The position numbers and the translations under genes are program-made. Below are positions 25,805 to 35,223 of a stretch of 64,000 bases of DNA, piece after piece. Each line of letters starts with the position of its first letter. Position 1 is the first letter of the stretch. The notes under the pieces were generated by a model. That model searched no databases. It worked only from the letters and a program-made list of their open reading frames with translations, and was not told the origin of the DNA. Origin of the DNA: Atopobium sp. oral taxon 416 (GTDB lineage: Bacteria; Actinomycetota; Coriobacteriia; Coriobacteriales; Atopobiaceae); the NCBI RefSeq assembly GCF_018128285.1, contig NZ_CP072380.1:434001-498000 (forward strand), given 5' to 3'.

Positions 25805-27149
25805 CAAGTTCAGCAGCACGTTGGCGTGAAGTGTGAACCGCAAAGATCCAGCAGATGATGTAAATTACTGCAATTACGATCATACCTGGCATGTTTTCTT
25901 GAGTAAAAATCTGTGTGAAGACATACGTGATCGGGTTGCCACCTTGATCGAGAGAAGCGATGGTAGAGCCTGCTTCGATAGCACCAACTGAGACACCGAG
26001 TGCAGTAAGCCAAGGGATAGTCTGGTTGGAGATCCAGATGGTCATATACATGATAAAGAAACCAGAGATTATCGTACGGAACAGGTTACCTCTGTGCACT
26101 GCCACTGCCATTGCGATGAAGAAGCCAATGGTAGCAAGGTCCGCGAAGGGAAGAACACGGTTGCCAGGGACAAGGACAGCAATGAATAGCGTTAAGGGTA
26201 CAAAAATGAGACCAGCAGTTACAACTTGTGAGTCGCCGAGCAAAATAGCAGGATCTAGACCAATATAGTACTGTTCTCCGTGGAAACGTTTATTCATAAC
26301 TTCACGAGCACGTTCAGTAAGTGGAACAAGGCCATCCATAATGCACTTGACGATCTTCGGCATTAAGACCATAACGGCAGCCATGTTGATACCTAAAGGA
26401 AGGAACTCTGAGGGAGTATATCCTGCTAAGAGGCCGATTACGGCACCTAAGATAAAGCCCATAACAACCGGTTGGCCAAATGGCCCAATCTTATCTTGCA
26501 AGTTATCTGCATTGATATCGATCTTATTGAGGCCAGGGATCTTGTCGATGATTGCATCGACAACGCAAGCGATTGGTGCCATTGTTGCACTGGTTCCGTG
26601 TGGGATGGTAATACCATCGAGTTCGAAGTAGTCAGTAGTAAGCGGAGCCCAGAGATCGCCGAGTTTATATGCAATGATTGCGTGTACAACAACGCCTAAG
26701 ATACCAATCCAGAAGTTTCCAGTGACTACATAGGCGATTGCTCCCGTACAGGTCATGTGCCAGATGTTCCAGATATCAATATTTACTGTATGAGTCCACT
26801 TTAGAAGGAGCATCAAGATATTGACACCGATGGCTACAGGTATTGCGATTGTAGCGATCTCGCTTGCCCAAACGATTGGGGAGTTGCCTGGCCAACCAAT
26901 ATCAACAACACTGAGTGACAGGCCGAAACGTTCACTCATAGCTTCTGCCGCAGGTCCTAGCTGGTTATTCATTAAGCCAACGATTAAGCCAAGGCCTACA
27001 AAGCCAACTCCTAATGTAAGTGCTGCAGGTAGAGCTTTTCCGGGCTTAACTCCAACGATTATAGAGATGATGAAAATTACTATGGGTAGCATAACAGACG
27101 CACCCATATCGACTATATAATTTATAATGTTTGATATAATTTCCCACAT
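25788..27149 (-). CDS. gatC: PTS galactitol-type EIIC permease
   Basis: A polytopic membrane protein of 453 residues, close to the size of known GatC proteins. It begins MWEIISNIINYIVDMGASVMLP and has the family segments VGLGLIVGLMNNQLGP, GNSPIVWASEIATIAIPV and YYIGLDPAILLGDSQVV. It imports galactitol as galactitol-1-phosphate using the separate EIIA and EIIB encoded upstream. The last four residues (ALRY) and the stop lie in the terminal repeat of an ISL3 fragment, so the native C-terminus has been replaced. The RBS is weak (AAAGAGAG). A 181-bp spacer separates it from gatB. Confidence 0.9.
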   Translation of the reverse strand: MWEIISNIINYIVDMGASVMLPIVIFIISIIVGVKPGKALPAALTLGVGFVGLGLIVGLMNNQLGPAAEAMSERFGLSLSVVDIGWPGNSPIVWASEIATIAIPVAIGVNILMLLLKWTHTVNIDIWNIWHMTCTGAIAYVVTGNFWIGILGVVVHAIIAYKLGDLWAPLTTDYFELDGITIPHGTSATMAPIACVVDAIIDKIPGLNKIDINADNLQDKIGPFGQPVVMGFILGAVIGLLAGYTPSEFLPLGINMAAVMVLMPKIVKCIMDGLVPLTERAREVMNKRFHGEQYYIGLDPAILLGDSQVVTAGLIFVPLTLFIAVLVPGNRVLPFADLATIGFFIAMAVAVHRGNLFRTIISGFFIMYMTIWISNQTIPWLTALGVSVGAIEAGSTIASLDQGGNPITYVFTQIFTQENMPGMIVIAVIYIICWIFAVHTSRQRAAELAALRY

Positions 27150-27225
27150 GATTTCTCTCTTTCTTTAGTAAGTGGGTCAGCTAACTCCCAAATAGAGGAA
27201 TTTAGAAGTTGTATGGGGGGTTGAG

Positions 27226-27259
27226 CGCGAATTCTGTTGCCGCAGGTTCGCGTTTTTTT
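27226..27259 (+). terminator. Hairpin with T tract between gatB and gatC, opposite to the genes
   Basis: CGCGAA (27226-27231) and TTCGCG (27247-27252) are followed by seven T on the forward strand. All nearby genes are on the reverse strand, so it would stop antisense transcription or act as a stem in the gatB-gatC message. The rest of the 181-bp gap shows nothing recognisable. Confidence 0.4.
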
Positions 27260-27330
27260 ATGTGTTTGGGATGTAGGATAGCTTACGGTTCGATGCCTTC
27301 AGGTTTCTTTGATCTCAAACATGATGTACT

Positions 27331-27615
27331 CTAACTTTTATTGAGTACAGCAAGAATTGCTCGTTCAGTCTTCTCTACTCCAATTCCAGAAATAAATGGC
27401 ATACCAGTTATGCAGGGGATTCCATAGTCCTTCTTAATGCGGGATGTAGGAACAATCAGCACTGCATCATCTAGATGGGAAGGGATTTCAGAAATACGAC
27501 ATTGACATATATCGACATCGATGTCGTTCTTTTTTGCAAGATCCTTTACATGGTTGGCAGCAATAGTTGAAGTTGCAACTGCGCCGCCACAGGCTACAAT
27601 GACTTTCTTTTTCAT
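27331..27615 (-). CDS. gatB: PTS galactitol-type EIIB
   Basis: A 94-residue cytoplasmic EIIB of the galactitol family. The phospho-cysteine is Cys9 in VIVACGGAVATSTIA. Its ATG overlaps the gatA stop as ATGA, giving tight coupling. AAGGAG lies upstream. It accepts phosphate from GatA and passes it to galactitol during transport by GatC. Confidence 0.92.
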   Translation of the reverse strand: MKKKVIVACGGAVATSTIAANHVKDLAKKNDIDVDICQCRISEIPSHLDDAVLIVPTSRIKKDYGIPCITGMPFISGIGVEKTERAILAVLNKS

Positions 27616-28076
27616 AATGTTTGCTCCTTTTCTTTGATGGTATCTATGACGCTTTCTTCACTAGCACTATTCAAAATCTTGGTCAGTGTATTGCCATCCT
27701 GAAGAATTTGAATGATGCGCTGTAACTCTTCTATATGTTCATGAGGATCAGTGACTGCAAGCACGAATACGAGTTGTACATTTACATCACCTTCTGATCC
27801 CATATCTTCGAAGATGACTGAATGTTTTAAAGTAGCAATAGCGATGCCACTTTTGTTGACATGCTCTACTTCAGTGTGTGGTATTGCAACACCTACTCCA
27901 TTGATATCAAGACCAGTAGGATACTCTCGTTCACGGTCAATGAGGGCTTGAACATAGCTCTCTTTACCGTATCCCAGTTCAATCAGTTTGCCGCCCACGG
28001 TCTGCATGACATCTTCCATGCGGTTCGCATCCGTATTAAGTAAAATTCGATTGGTTTCGAGTTCTTCCCAAATCAT
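27612..28076 (-). CDS. gatA: PTS galactitol/fructose-type EIIA
   Basis: A 154-residue EIIA with the phosphorylated His67 in GVAIPHTEVEHV, followed by the family's hydrophobic strand SGIAIATLKHSVIFEDMG and VQLVFVLAVTDPHEHIEEL. It starts the gatABC transcription unit; AGGGGATGACAC precedes ATG. The gene is first after the terminator of the regulator gene, so it probably has its own promoter. Confidence 0.92.
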   Translation of the reverse strand: MIWEELETNRILLNTDANRMEDVMQTVGGKLIELGYGKESYVQALIDREREYPTGLDINGVGVAIPHTEVEHVNKSGIAIATLKHSVIFEDMGSEGDVNVQLVFVLAVTDPHEHIEELQRIIQILQDGNTLTKILNSASEESVIDTIKEKEQTL

Positions 28077-28102
28077 GTGTCATCCCCTTTATTCATGATT
28101 AC

Positions 28103-28171
28103 ATTATAGATGTGCAGGTAGACGCCTTGTTGGTTCATTGTTCTGCAATTTGATTGCAAAGGGGTTGTCAA
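28103..28171 (-). promoter_or_regulatory. Candidate gatABC promoter region
   Basis: On the reverse strand a perfect TATAAT (28103-28108) stands about 26 bases before the gatA start. No good -35 box is found 16-18 bases upstream, which suits activator-dependent transcription. A TTGACA lies further upstream (about 28166-28171). The neighbouring PRD regulator is the obvious candidate activator. Confidence 0.45.
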
Positions 28172-28233
28172 ATCTTTAAGCAGTGGTAGTGTAATTAAAA
28201 TAAATTGTGTGTTTATGCTCGGCACCATTCACT

Positions 28234-28276
28234 GTAAAAAATAAACCGCTCACCAGGTATCAAGCGTGAACGGTTT
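28234..28276 (-). terminator. Terminator after the PRD regulator gene
   Basis: AAACCGCTCAC (28243-28253) and GTGAACGGTTT (28266-28276) form an 11-bp stem with one mismatch. On the reverse strand it is followed by TTTATTTTTTAC. It ends the upstream unit before gatA. Confidence 0.75.
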
Positions 28277-28339
28277 TGGTATATGTAACTAAACAAAAGA
28301 ATATGTACTTGAGGCTTCACAGCATTTTACAGCCCTAGA

Positions 28340-30433
28340 CTACTTGCTTAGACCAATCTCTTCCATCTGAAGGATAAGCGCTGCCTCATCAGGCGTAGTA
28401 GCTTCACGGAGTGACTCTCTGACCCCAGGTTTCCTCATCATGTTAATGAGATTAAAGAAGGCATGGAGATGCTTTTTATGGTCCACAGCAGAGAAGCAAC
28501 AGACGAACTCGACAGGGTCGTTCTCCTCTGATCCAAAATTGATAGGTTTTGCTAACCGAATCAGTGAGAAGCCAACTTCAAGTGAACCTTGATCGATTCC
28601 TTCATGAGGCATTGCAAAACCTGGACACAGTACGATGTAAGGTCCATTTTCTTCAACGTTTTTAATGCAAGCATCTACGTAGCGTGGTTCTATATAGCCA
28701 CCCCTTACTAATACCCGAGCACTCTCACGGATGGCTTCTCTCCAATCACTACACGCAACGTCGAGACGAATATGTGAGGGTCTCAAAAAATCATGTGCAG
28801 CAGGAGAGGATGGATTGTCGGTGTGTTGCGTATCTTCGGCAAAGTAACTATTGACTGCCCGGCGGATAGCGCGCATCAACTGCGGAGCGTGACTACTATC
28901 TAAATCGTAGACAATTGGCGCTATTGTACTCACTACCCCTTGAGCAGAAGGCTCAGTATTGTTTCTCGATTTCGATGCTGTAGCAGAAAGGCTTTGCGCG
29001 CTGCGCAATAAGTCAATAGTTTGAGAGAGCTTTAGTTGGTCTGTTTCTTTAAGAAGTGGGGATACCTGTGTCCATCCGACTGCGCAAGATTCTAAAGGTA
29101 CAGTCGAGATGACAAGATCAGCATCGGTAGGAGAAAGCTTCTCAGCTTCATGCGCGGTAACAGTACTTGAAATCTGTATATTGAAACGATGCCGTAGTTC
29201 TTGTATTAAGAGTTGAGATGTACCAACACCAGCGTTACTAGCAAGTATGATGCGAAGGTCTGGATTTTGTTCCTTTTTGCGCTCAATAGCTGCGCAAACA
29301 TGTAAAGCAATATAGCCTATCTCTAGATCTGTCAGTTCGCGGTGAATATGTGAGCGAACTGTATCGTCACAGGCACGTACTGCATCTACGATTGGCTTGT
29401 TCTGTTGTACAACCTCACGCACTAAAGGAGTGTCTGGATATTCAACGGGATCGGGTTTTAGAACGGATTCTAAGTGATTCGAGAGATTTTCAAAGAAGAT
29501 GAAATCATCATTCAAATTGATGCCTAGCTCATCTGAAAGGCGTTCAATGAGAATCTTTGTCAGCAGCTGTACCTTTGGAGCACTGGAAGGTTGAAGGTCA
29601 CGACGGATGTACCGTTGCTTTTCTAGTAAATCCGCAAGCGTATCTACTTCTGCTTCATCGTGTTCCAGTTTGTACATTTGTACGATACTGATCCAAATAT
29701 TACATGCCATATCATGCAAGATACTGTCACTATGTTGAGCCTGTGTAATCTGCATACCTTTGGAGCTGCGCATTTGTGCAATGCAGAGATAGCTCAAGAC
29801 ATGGTGGTGCGCATAGCCAGTTAATACACAACCCCACTGCTCTTCTTGTTGAGAGAGGATAGCATCGATAGAATCTCTTTTTTCTTTGTCAAGATCCGGC
29901 TGAATTGGCAACAGTGTTGCCGCAGGACTTTCTTTTAAATCTAAGAAGAGTTGCAACAAGAGATGACGTTTTGAGCGCTCGTCACCTTTAATCGTAATAC
30001 CTTTGCTTGCCTGTGAGCGAAAGGTAAGTCCAGCCTCACTGACTTTGGTACGGATCTCTGGTAAGCTTTTAACTAAAGTATTACGGCTAATATGCAGTTT
30101 TTCTGCCACTTCTGCAATGGTTGTTGGTTTATCGGTACAGAGGATGTGGATACATGCAAGACTAACACGCTCTGTAGGTGTTGGCTGATAGTTTGAGGTA
30201 TCGAGTGGAATATCCTCTGTTAATAGGTGCGAAGGGTCTTCTGGGCATACAACTGCACCTGAACGTTCGAGCGTTACGCCCGCGCGTCCAGCGTGTAGTA
30301 GTGAGTCATTGAGACTTGCTATATCATTTCGTATTGTGCGCTCGGACACATTAAAGTGTTGAGCAAGGCCAGAAAGTGTCAGCTTGGATCCCTCTGCAAG
30401 AAGCTGGACAATTTCTGCCGTCCTATGGTTCAT
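28340..30433 (-). CDS. BglG/MtlR-type PRD transcriptional activator with EIIB- and EIIA-like domains
   Basis: The 697-residue regulator has an N-terminal HTH (TLSGLAQHFNVSERTIRNDI), a second HTH (AEVAEKLHISRNTLVKSL), two PRD domains (about 180-400; HIHRELTDLEIGYIALHVCAA holds the second), an EIIB-like domain (about 405-500) and a C-terminal EIIA-like domain (about 555-697; FAMPHEGIDQ with the expected His). The usual cysteine of the EIIB-like CxxGxGTS motif is absent; the motif reads ASNAGVGTS. It should sense galactitol PTS phosphorylation and activate gat transcription. Two DNA-binding HTHs make RNA antitermination unlikely. Confidence 0.9.
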   Translation of the reverse strand: MNHRTAEIVQLLAEGSKLTLSGLAQHFNVSERTIRNDIASLNDSLLHAGRAGVTLERSGAVVCPEDPSHLLTEDIPLDTSNYQPTPTERVSLACIHILCTDKPTTIAEVAEKLHISRNTLVKSLPEIRTKVSEAGLTFRSQASKGITIKGDERSKRHLLLQLFLDLKESPAATLLPIQPDLDKEKRDSIDAILSQQEEQWGCVLTGYAHHHVLSYLCIAQMRSSKGMQITQAQHSDSILHDMACNIWISIVQMYKLEHDEAEVDTLADLLEKQRYIRRDLQPSSAPKVQLLTKILIERLSDELGINLNDDFIFFENLSNHLESVLKPDPVEYPDTPLVREVVQQNKPIVDAVRACDDTVRSHIHRELTDLEIGYIALHVCAAIERKKEQNPDLRIILASNAGVGTSQLLIQELRHRFNIQISSTVTAHEAEKLSPTDADLVISTVPLESCAVGWTQVSPLLKETDQLKLSQTIDLLRSAQSLSATASKSRNNTEPSAQGVVSTIAPIVYDLDSSHAPQLMRAIRRAVNSYFAEDTQHTDNPSSPAAHDFLRPSHIRLDVACSDWREAIRESARVLVRGGYIEPRYVDACIKNVEENGPYIVLCPGFAMPHEGIDQGSLEVGFSLIRLAKPINFGSEENDPVEFVCCFSAVDHKKHLHAFFNLINMMRKPGVRESLREATTPDEAALILQMEEIGLSK

Positions 30434-30473
30434 AGTTCCCTCATGTCGTGCAATTTAGTTCTTATATCAATTA

Positions 30474-31370
30474 TTAGAATACGTTAATAGTGAAACTACG
30501 GGAAATACTCTCGTTGGGGGGTGCAATAAGGCAACCATGCTTATGCTCGAATACATTGTCTTCATCTGAGCAGGTAGAAAGTCCTCCCCAGGGTTCAAGT
30601 GCAACAAAATCCGCTTGAGGTTTAGACCAGATAATCAGATAGGGGAATTCGGGGAAACTCAGATGAATTCCGTGTGTATGTTGTTTATCAGAGTATTCGA
30701 GTTGACGACTATTAAGCGTGTCATAGATAGTTTCGGCTTTTGCAAACAACTCGTGAGAAAGGGCGACGACCCGTCCTTTGCGTGGGGAGGTTACATTGTT
30801 TTGAGGCGCTACCATGCGGCGATCTACATCGATAAGACCACTTTCTGCAAGGGGTGTTGGAACTGACTGTGGTTCTTCCTTCTCAAACGTCACCTGATAG
30901 TCGTAGTAGCTCTTTCCAATTTCAAGGGGGCATCTGAATGCAGGGTGTCCTCCGATATAAAATGGCAGGTCTTTGTTACCGTGGTTGATAACCTCAAAGG
31001 TCACAGTGAGCGTTGCATCTGCTATCTGGTAGTGGGAACGGAACTCAAAATCAAAAGGATATTGTTCTTTGAGGATGGGCGTGGTCGCAAGTGCAAAGGT
31101 TGCAGAATCTTTAGTCTGATCAATCAGTGTGAATTCTTGTTTTCTCGCAAAACCGTGACGAGGCAGATTGATGGTATCCCCATCAAGAGTTGTGGCAGTA
31201 TTGTTTCTCAGAGACCCGCAGATAGGGAAGCAGATTGGAGCCTGTCCACTCCAGACCGTCGGATCTCCCTGCCACAGATACTCCAGGCCTCCTGCTTTGA
31301 TAGAGATAAGAGTACCTCCCTTCGTTGTGAGTCCCACTGTAAGTTTCCCAGATGTAATGCTCAATTCCAT
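30474..31370 (-). CDS. Aldose 1-epimerase family protein
   Basis: A 298-residue galactose mutarotase-like protein: LISIKAGGLEYLWQGDPTVW, then PICFPICGSLRNNT, NLPRHGFARKQEF and FYIGGHPAFRCPL. These include the conserved His regions of the LacX/aldose epimerase subgroup. It is cytoplasmic. In this operon it probably equilibrates anomers of galactose/tagatose-type sugars or their phosphates. AGGAGAGG lies 5 bases before ATG. The gene is 11 bp after the kinase gene. Confidence 0.88.
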   Translation of the reverse strand: MELSITSGKLTVGLTTKGGTLISIKAGGLEYLWQGDPTVWSGQAPICFPICGSLRNNTATTLDGDTINLPRHGFARKQEFTLIDQTKDSATFALATTPILKEQYPFDFEFRSHYQIADATLTVTFEVINHGNKDLPFYIGGHPAFRCPLEIGKSYYDYQVTFEKEEPQSVPTPLAESGLIDVDRRMVAPQNNVTSPRKGRVVALSHELFAKAETIYDTLNSRQLEYSDKQHTHGIHLSFPEFPYLIIWSKPQADFVALEPWGGLSTCSDEDNVFEHKHGCLIAPPNESISRSFTINVF

Positions 31371-31381
31371 GGTTTCCTCTC

Positions 31382-32317
31382 CTAAAACTCTTCTACGGTT
31401 GTGTGTGCGAAGATATCGTCCCAGCTATCCATCTTCAGATGTCCTGTCTGTAGATCCATTGCATTTAAAGTGCCGCAGACGTTTCCGATTTTTAAGGTTG
31501 TCTTTTCATCAGCACCACCAGCAATTGCATGTGCAAAGCCTGCGATCGTTGAGTCTCCTGAGCCTGTTGCGTTGACTGCTTTGATTGAAGCTGAATGAGC
31601 ACGCAATCGTTTCCCGTTATGAAGAGCGATAGAACCATCCTTGCCCATTGAGACAACGACCCACTCGATCCCTGCAAAACGATTATCCTGTGTCAATGTA
31701 TCCATAAGTTTGTCTGTCTCGTTTGATGCAAAGGATGTGTTGAGCAGGCCGTTGATCTCTTTCAGATTGGGCTTAACAAGGGTAGGTTTTGTGTCTATCA
31801 CAAGTGCTGCTTTCAAAGAGGTACCAGAGGTATCGAGAAGTACCGGGACGTTGTTCTGGCGTGCGATAGCAACAAGTGTTGCATAGGTGTTGGCGGGAAG
31901 ACCACGAGGAAGACTGCCGGACATGGTCACAACGGAGGCTTTCTCTACGAGCTTAGTGAAGTGTGCGATAAAAGTGTTAAGTTCTTCTTCGCTTACAACA
32001 GGTCCACTCTCCAAAAGTTCGGTTTGATTACCTTCGTGTAAGATACTCAAGCATGTGCGGCTTTCACCTGCAATGGGTGTGAAGTCATTGGGAATATTGT
32101 CTTCTTTCATAAGATCAGAAAGTAGGGCTCCCATATGACCACCGAGAAGGCCGGTAGCTAATACTTGATCTCTTAACTGAACAAGTACACGGCTCACGTT
32201 CAATCCCTTGCCACCTGCGGTCTTGTGCGGAGCCACATGGTTCACATCGTTAATTGCAAGATGATCAAGCGAGTAAGCGGTATCGATTGAGGGATTCATA
32301 GTGACTGTGAGAATCAT
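31382..32317 (-). CDS. Tagatose-6-phosphate/1-phosphofructokinase (PfkB family)
   Basis: A 311-residue PfkB-type sugar kinase: ILTVTMNPSIDTAYSLD, KTAGGKGLNVSRVLVQL, VTMSGSLPRGLPANTYA and the catalytic NATGSGDSTIAGFAHA with the active Asp. FruK and LacC cannot be told apart by motif. With a galactitol PTS, a galactitol-phosphate dehydrogenase and a class II aldolase beside it, phosphorylation of tagatose-6-phosphate to the 1,6-bisphosphate is most likely. AGGAGGAGG lies before ATG. Confidence 0.88.
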   Translation of the reverse strand: MILTVTMNPSIDTAYSLDHLAINDVNHVAPHKTAGGKGLNVSRVLVQLRDQVLATGLLGGHMGALLSDLMKEDNIPNDFTPIAGESRTCLSILHEGNQTELLESGPVVSEEELNTFIAHFTKLVEKASVVTMSGSLPRGLPANTYATLVAIARQNNVPVLLDTSGTSLKAALVIDTKPTLVKPNLKEINGLLNTSFASNETDKLMDTLTQDNRFAGIEWVVVSMGKDGSIALHNGKRLRAHSASIKAVNATGSGDSTIAGFAHAIAGGADEKTTLKIGNVCGTLNAMDLQTGHLKMDSWDDIFAHTTVEEF

Positions 32318-32355
32318 GTGTTCCTCCTCCTTTGCTAGGGTGGTAAATATAGCTT

Positions 32356-33207
32356 TTAAGCCTTATTGGTTGAGCCTAAGTTGTCCATATGCGAACAAAC
32401 TACTTGATAGATGTTATGCATACCTTCTTTGCTCGGCTTCTTCGGATCAAAGCATGCAGGATTTTGGATCATATAGCCCATAAATCCTTTAGTAAATGCT
32501 TGGCGCAACTCGGTTGCATAGTTGACTTTGCAGATACCGTTTTGGATGGCCTCTGCTACTTGATTGTCAGGTACTCCAGAGGTTCCATGTAAAACTAAGG
32601 GGATATCGACATGTTTGCGGATTTCCTTTAAGATTTCCTGCTCGATGTGTGGGGTTCCTTTGTATATACCATGAGCGGTTCCCACCCCAACTGCAAGTGA
32701 GGTGCAGTGGGTGCGCGCAACGAACTCCTCGGCTTCTGCTGGATCAGTGAAAGGGTTTTCTCCCTCTACTGCCGGTCTGTCATCTTCCTTACCACCAACT
32801 TTACCGAGTTCTGCTTCTACAGGAACTCCCATAGAGCCTGCTACTTTGGTGACGGAGGAAGTGAGGATTATGTTGTCTTCAAAGGGTACATGTGAACCGT
32901 CGATCATAATGGAGGTATAACCTGCACGGAGTGCTTGCATACAGCGTCCAAAGCTATCACCATGATCAAGATGCAGCGCTATCGGAATACGTACACTCTT
33001 TGCTGCGGTTGTGACCATTGCGACAAAGTAGTCCAGATTTGCGTACTTTATCGTCCCTGGAGTGGTTTGCATTATGACAGGAGAGTTTTTATCTTCAGCG
33101 GCTTTAATGACTGCCATTACAAACTCAAGGTTCTCGACATTAAAGGCACCTACTGCGTAGTGACCGGCTTGTGCGTTCAAAAGCATCTCTTTTGTTGTGG
33201 TAAGCAT
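32356..33207 (-). CDS. gatY: Class II tagatose/fructose-bisphosphate aldolase
   Basis: A class II aldolase of 283 residues: HYAVGAFNVENLEFVMAVI, IPIALHLDHGDSFGRCMQA with the zinc/catalytic region, SIMIDGSH, AVGVGTAHGIYKG and PLVLHGTSGVPD. It splits the ketose bisphosphate to dihydroxyacetone phosphate and glyceraldehyde-3-phosphate, the last step of the galactitol route. The start at ATG 33207 has GGAG about 8 bases upstream; ATG 33219 also fits but its RBS would be too close. The split between KbaY/GatY and FbaA is by context only. Confidence 0.87.
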   Translation of the reverse strand: MLTTTKEMLLNAQAGHYAVGAFNVENLEFVMAVIKAAEDKNSPVIMQTTPGTIKYANLDYFVAMVTTAAKSVRIPIALHLDHGDSFGRCMQALRAGYTSIMIDGSHVPFEDNIILTSSVTKVAGSMGVPVEAELGKVGGKEDDRPAVEGENPFTDPAEAEEFVARTHCTSLAVGVGTAHGIYKGTPHIEQEILKEIRKHVDIPLVLHGTSGVPDNQVAEAIQNGICKVNYATELRQAFTKGFMGYMIQNPACFDPKKPSKEGMHNIYQVVCSHMDNLGSTNKA

Positions 33208-33263
33208 ACTGTTCTCCATAGTCTCCTATGACTTACTGTTTTGCTTTTAGAAACTTTGATTTT

Positions 33264-33294
33264 GACCGGTCTTTTTATTTGTTTGAATGCATTC
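33264..33294. promoter_or_regulatory. Palindromes in the divergent gat-DeoR promoter region
   Basis: The 320-bp gap between the aldolase and the DeoR-type gene is AT-rich and contains two perfect palindromes: GACCGGTC (33264-33271) and GAATGCATTC (33285-33294). They are candidates for the binding site of the adjacent DeoR regulator. No clear -35/-10 pair was identified. Confidence 0.4.
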
Positions 33295-33540
33295 TAAGTG
33301 TAAACGACCTAATACATGCAGGTAAATAGGTAAAAATAATGCTCATGAGTGTAAAATGAGGAAATACATTTGCTTGTTTTTTGATATATAAAGATCAAAA
33401 AATCTTTTTATGGCAAATAAAAGATATAAAAAGAAACATGTTATAGTGGGACTGGATAAGATTCTATCGTCACAATTTATTCACATATTGATTTGTAAGC
33501 ACTGTGGTCAGATAGTTGCATAAGTAGAGATTGGGAAATC

Positions 33541-34314
33541 ATGACAGAATTCGCTGAGGAACGCCGTACAGAAATTCTCAAGCTTCTGGATAAGAATGCC
33601 TCAGTACAGGTCTCAGAGATTGCACAGCAGTTCGGTGTGTCTCGAGTGACTGCACGCTCAGATTTAGATACTCTTGCAAAGGATGGAAAGCTTCGCCGTA
33701 CACACGGTGGTGCTGTCTCACTCGGTCGTGCACTTACTGTCTCTGTTCAGGATAAACGTATGAATGTTAATGTGGAAGCGAAGCGTCTTATTGCCGAACG
33801 AGCAGCAGAATTTGTACAAGATTCTATGTCCGTTTTGGTTGATACCGGTACAACAGGGCTTGCTCTTGTTCGTGCTTTGCGTGAACGTAGAGGCCTTATG
33901 ATTATTACTGCAGACCTAACCATTGCAGATTATGTAGATAGATCGCTACCAGAGTCAGATGTCTTCCTACTTGGGGGCAAGCTGCGTAAAGGTCATCGCT
34001 ACGTAACTGGCCCTGCTACTGTACGTGCGCTCTCTACACTCCACCCTGATATTAGTTTTGTGTGTCCTACGGCTTATTCATCACAGAATGGCTTTGCTAC
34101 AAACTTTGAAGGCATGGCACAACTGAAGCAGGCTTTCTTGAAGTGTGCTGCTGTTACCTACGTGATGATGGATGCGGAGAAAATAAATGCACCCGGGCTC
34201 TTTAGTTTCGGTTTCCCTAAGGATGCAGATGCAATCATCTGCGACAGTGATCCTATTGGCATCATGGCTGATGCTACAGAGGATATCTCGACGCGACTCA
34301 TCTTAGCGAAATAG
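33541..34314 (+). CDS. DeoR/GlpR-family transcriptional regulator
   Basis: A 257-residue repressor type: the N-terminal HTH VSEIAQQFGVSRVTARSDLD, then LRRTHGGAVS, and a C-terminal sugar-phosphate-sensing domain (SVLVDTGTTGLALVRALRER; VFLLGGKLRKGHRYVTGPAT). It is divergent from the aldolase-kinase-epimerase genes and probably represses them until a phosphosugar such as tagatose-6-phosphate accumulates. With the PRD protein the locus has two regulators of opposite types. Confidence 0.9.
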   Translation: MTEFAEERRTEILKLLDKNASVQVSEIAQQFGVSRVTARSDLDTLAKDGKLRRTHGGAVSLGRALTVSVQDKRMNVNVEAKRLIAERAAEFVQDSMSVLVDTGTTGLALVRALRERRGLMIITADLTIADYVDRSLPESDVFLLGGKLRKGHRYVTGPATVRALSTLHPDISFVCPTAYSSQNGFATNFEGMAQLKQAFLKCAAVTYVMMDAEKINAPGLFSFGFPKDADAIICDSDPIGIMADATEDISTRLILAK

Positions 34315-34406
34315 TTATAAGTTTGGATGGGTGTGAACGGGCTGGGTTTGTTCGACATGGATTGGCTCTTGCTACCGAAAGCCCGCGTCCGATGGTGTCC
34401 CCACCC

Positions 34407-34500
34407 TAGGGAAACGATGATTAATGCCCTATGACGTGCCAGAGAGGACCGACCACACGGCCTTTCTAGACCGGCATGCGGGAAAGGCAGGGAAAGATTG
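34407..34500. repeat. Solo IS5 right end
   Basis: TAGGGAAACGATGATTAATG and the following 75 bp match, in reverse orientation, the right ends at 22400-22492 and 57760-57840 (GACCACACGG, GGCATGCGGGAAAGGCAG). No transposase is attached; the IS110 remnant follows. Confidence 0.7.
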
Positions 34501-34519
34501 TGATGCCCTTCTAATTGTC

Positions 34520-35223
34520 AAGTCGTTTTGAACATGCGGTTCTGGGCAATGATGTCATAGTACAGCTCGCGCGCTATGTATCGCTTGACGCATCGTATTG
34601 CCTCGAGCTTGGAGTGTCCCTTAGACATCTTGCGGGCCACCTAAGCGCGAGTCCTGTCGTCCGTCCTCAGCCTTCCTGGCGCAGCGATGTGTATCGCGCT
34701 GTTCGCTGCCCTGCCAGCGCCCCTGTTGAGCCTGTGGCGCGTTGTGAGCCCCGACGACACAGGACACGCTGCCACCCCGCACAAGCATCGCGAACGACGA
34801 CTCGCTGCTTGAGCCTCTCCGGATTGTCCCTCCACGGTGATCATCAGCTGGACAGCGCCCTGCGAGCTGACGCACTTCTCCTCGAGGATGGCTCCGATGG
34901 TCGTACCGAGCTCGCCCACCTCGTCGAGGTTCTGGTAGCGATCGGCGAGCGTCTTGAGGGCGATGCGCCCGTCCTTGACGCAGCGTGATCTGGGGACGAG
35001 GCGGGCGGTTGTCATCGCGCACTACTGGTCGCGCACGGCGTCAGGGGCCGAGACGATCAAGGAGCGGATCTGCTCGATCGCGGCCTTGTGCGCCTTCAGT
35101 GCGGACGCCCTCGCCCTGGTCAGGACCCACAGGCTCTCGACCATTCTGTCCTTGGCCTTCACTGTCACGCACCACACCCCGCTCCTGGCTGTGTTGTGTC
35201 AATAGGTCTTGCGCGAAATTCAC
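34520..35223 (-). pseudogene. IS110-family transposase remnant
   Basis: The reverse strand reads DRYQNLDEVGELGTTIGAIL, MITVEGQSG, SSGLTTRHRLNRG, AANSAIHIAA and near 34630-34520 KRYIARELYYDIIAQNR, the second half of an IS110-type transposase. Frames change at least twice and the N-terminal catalytic DEDD part is gone. IS110 elements usually lack inverted repeats, so the ends cannot be set. Confidence 0.75.
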
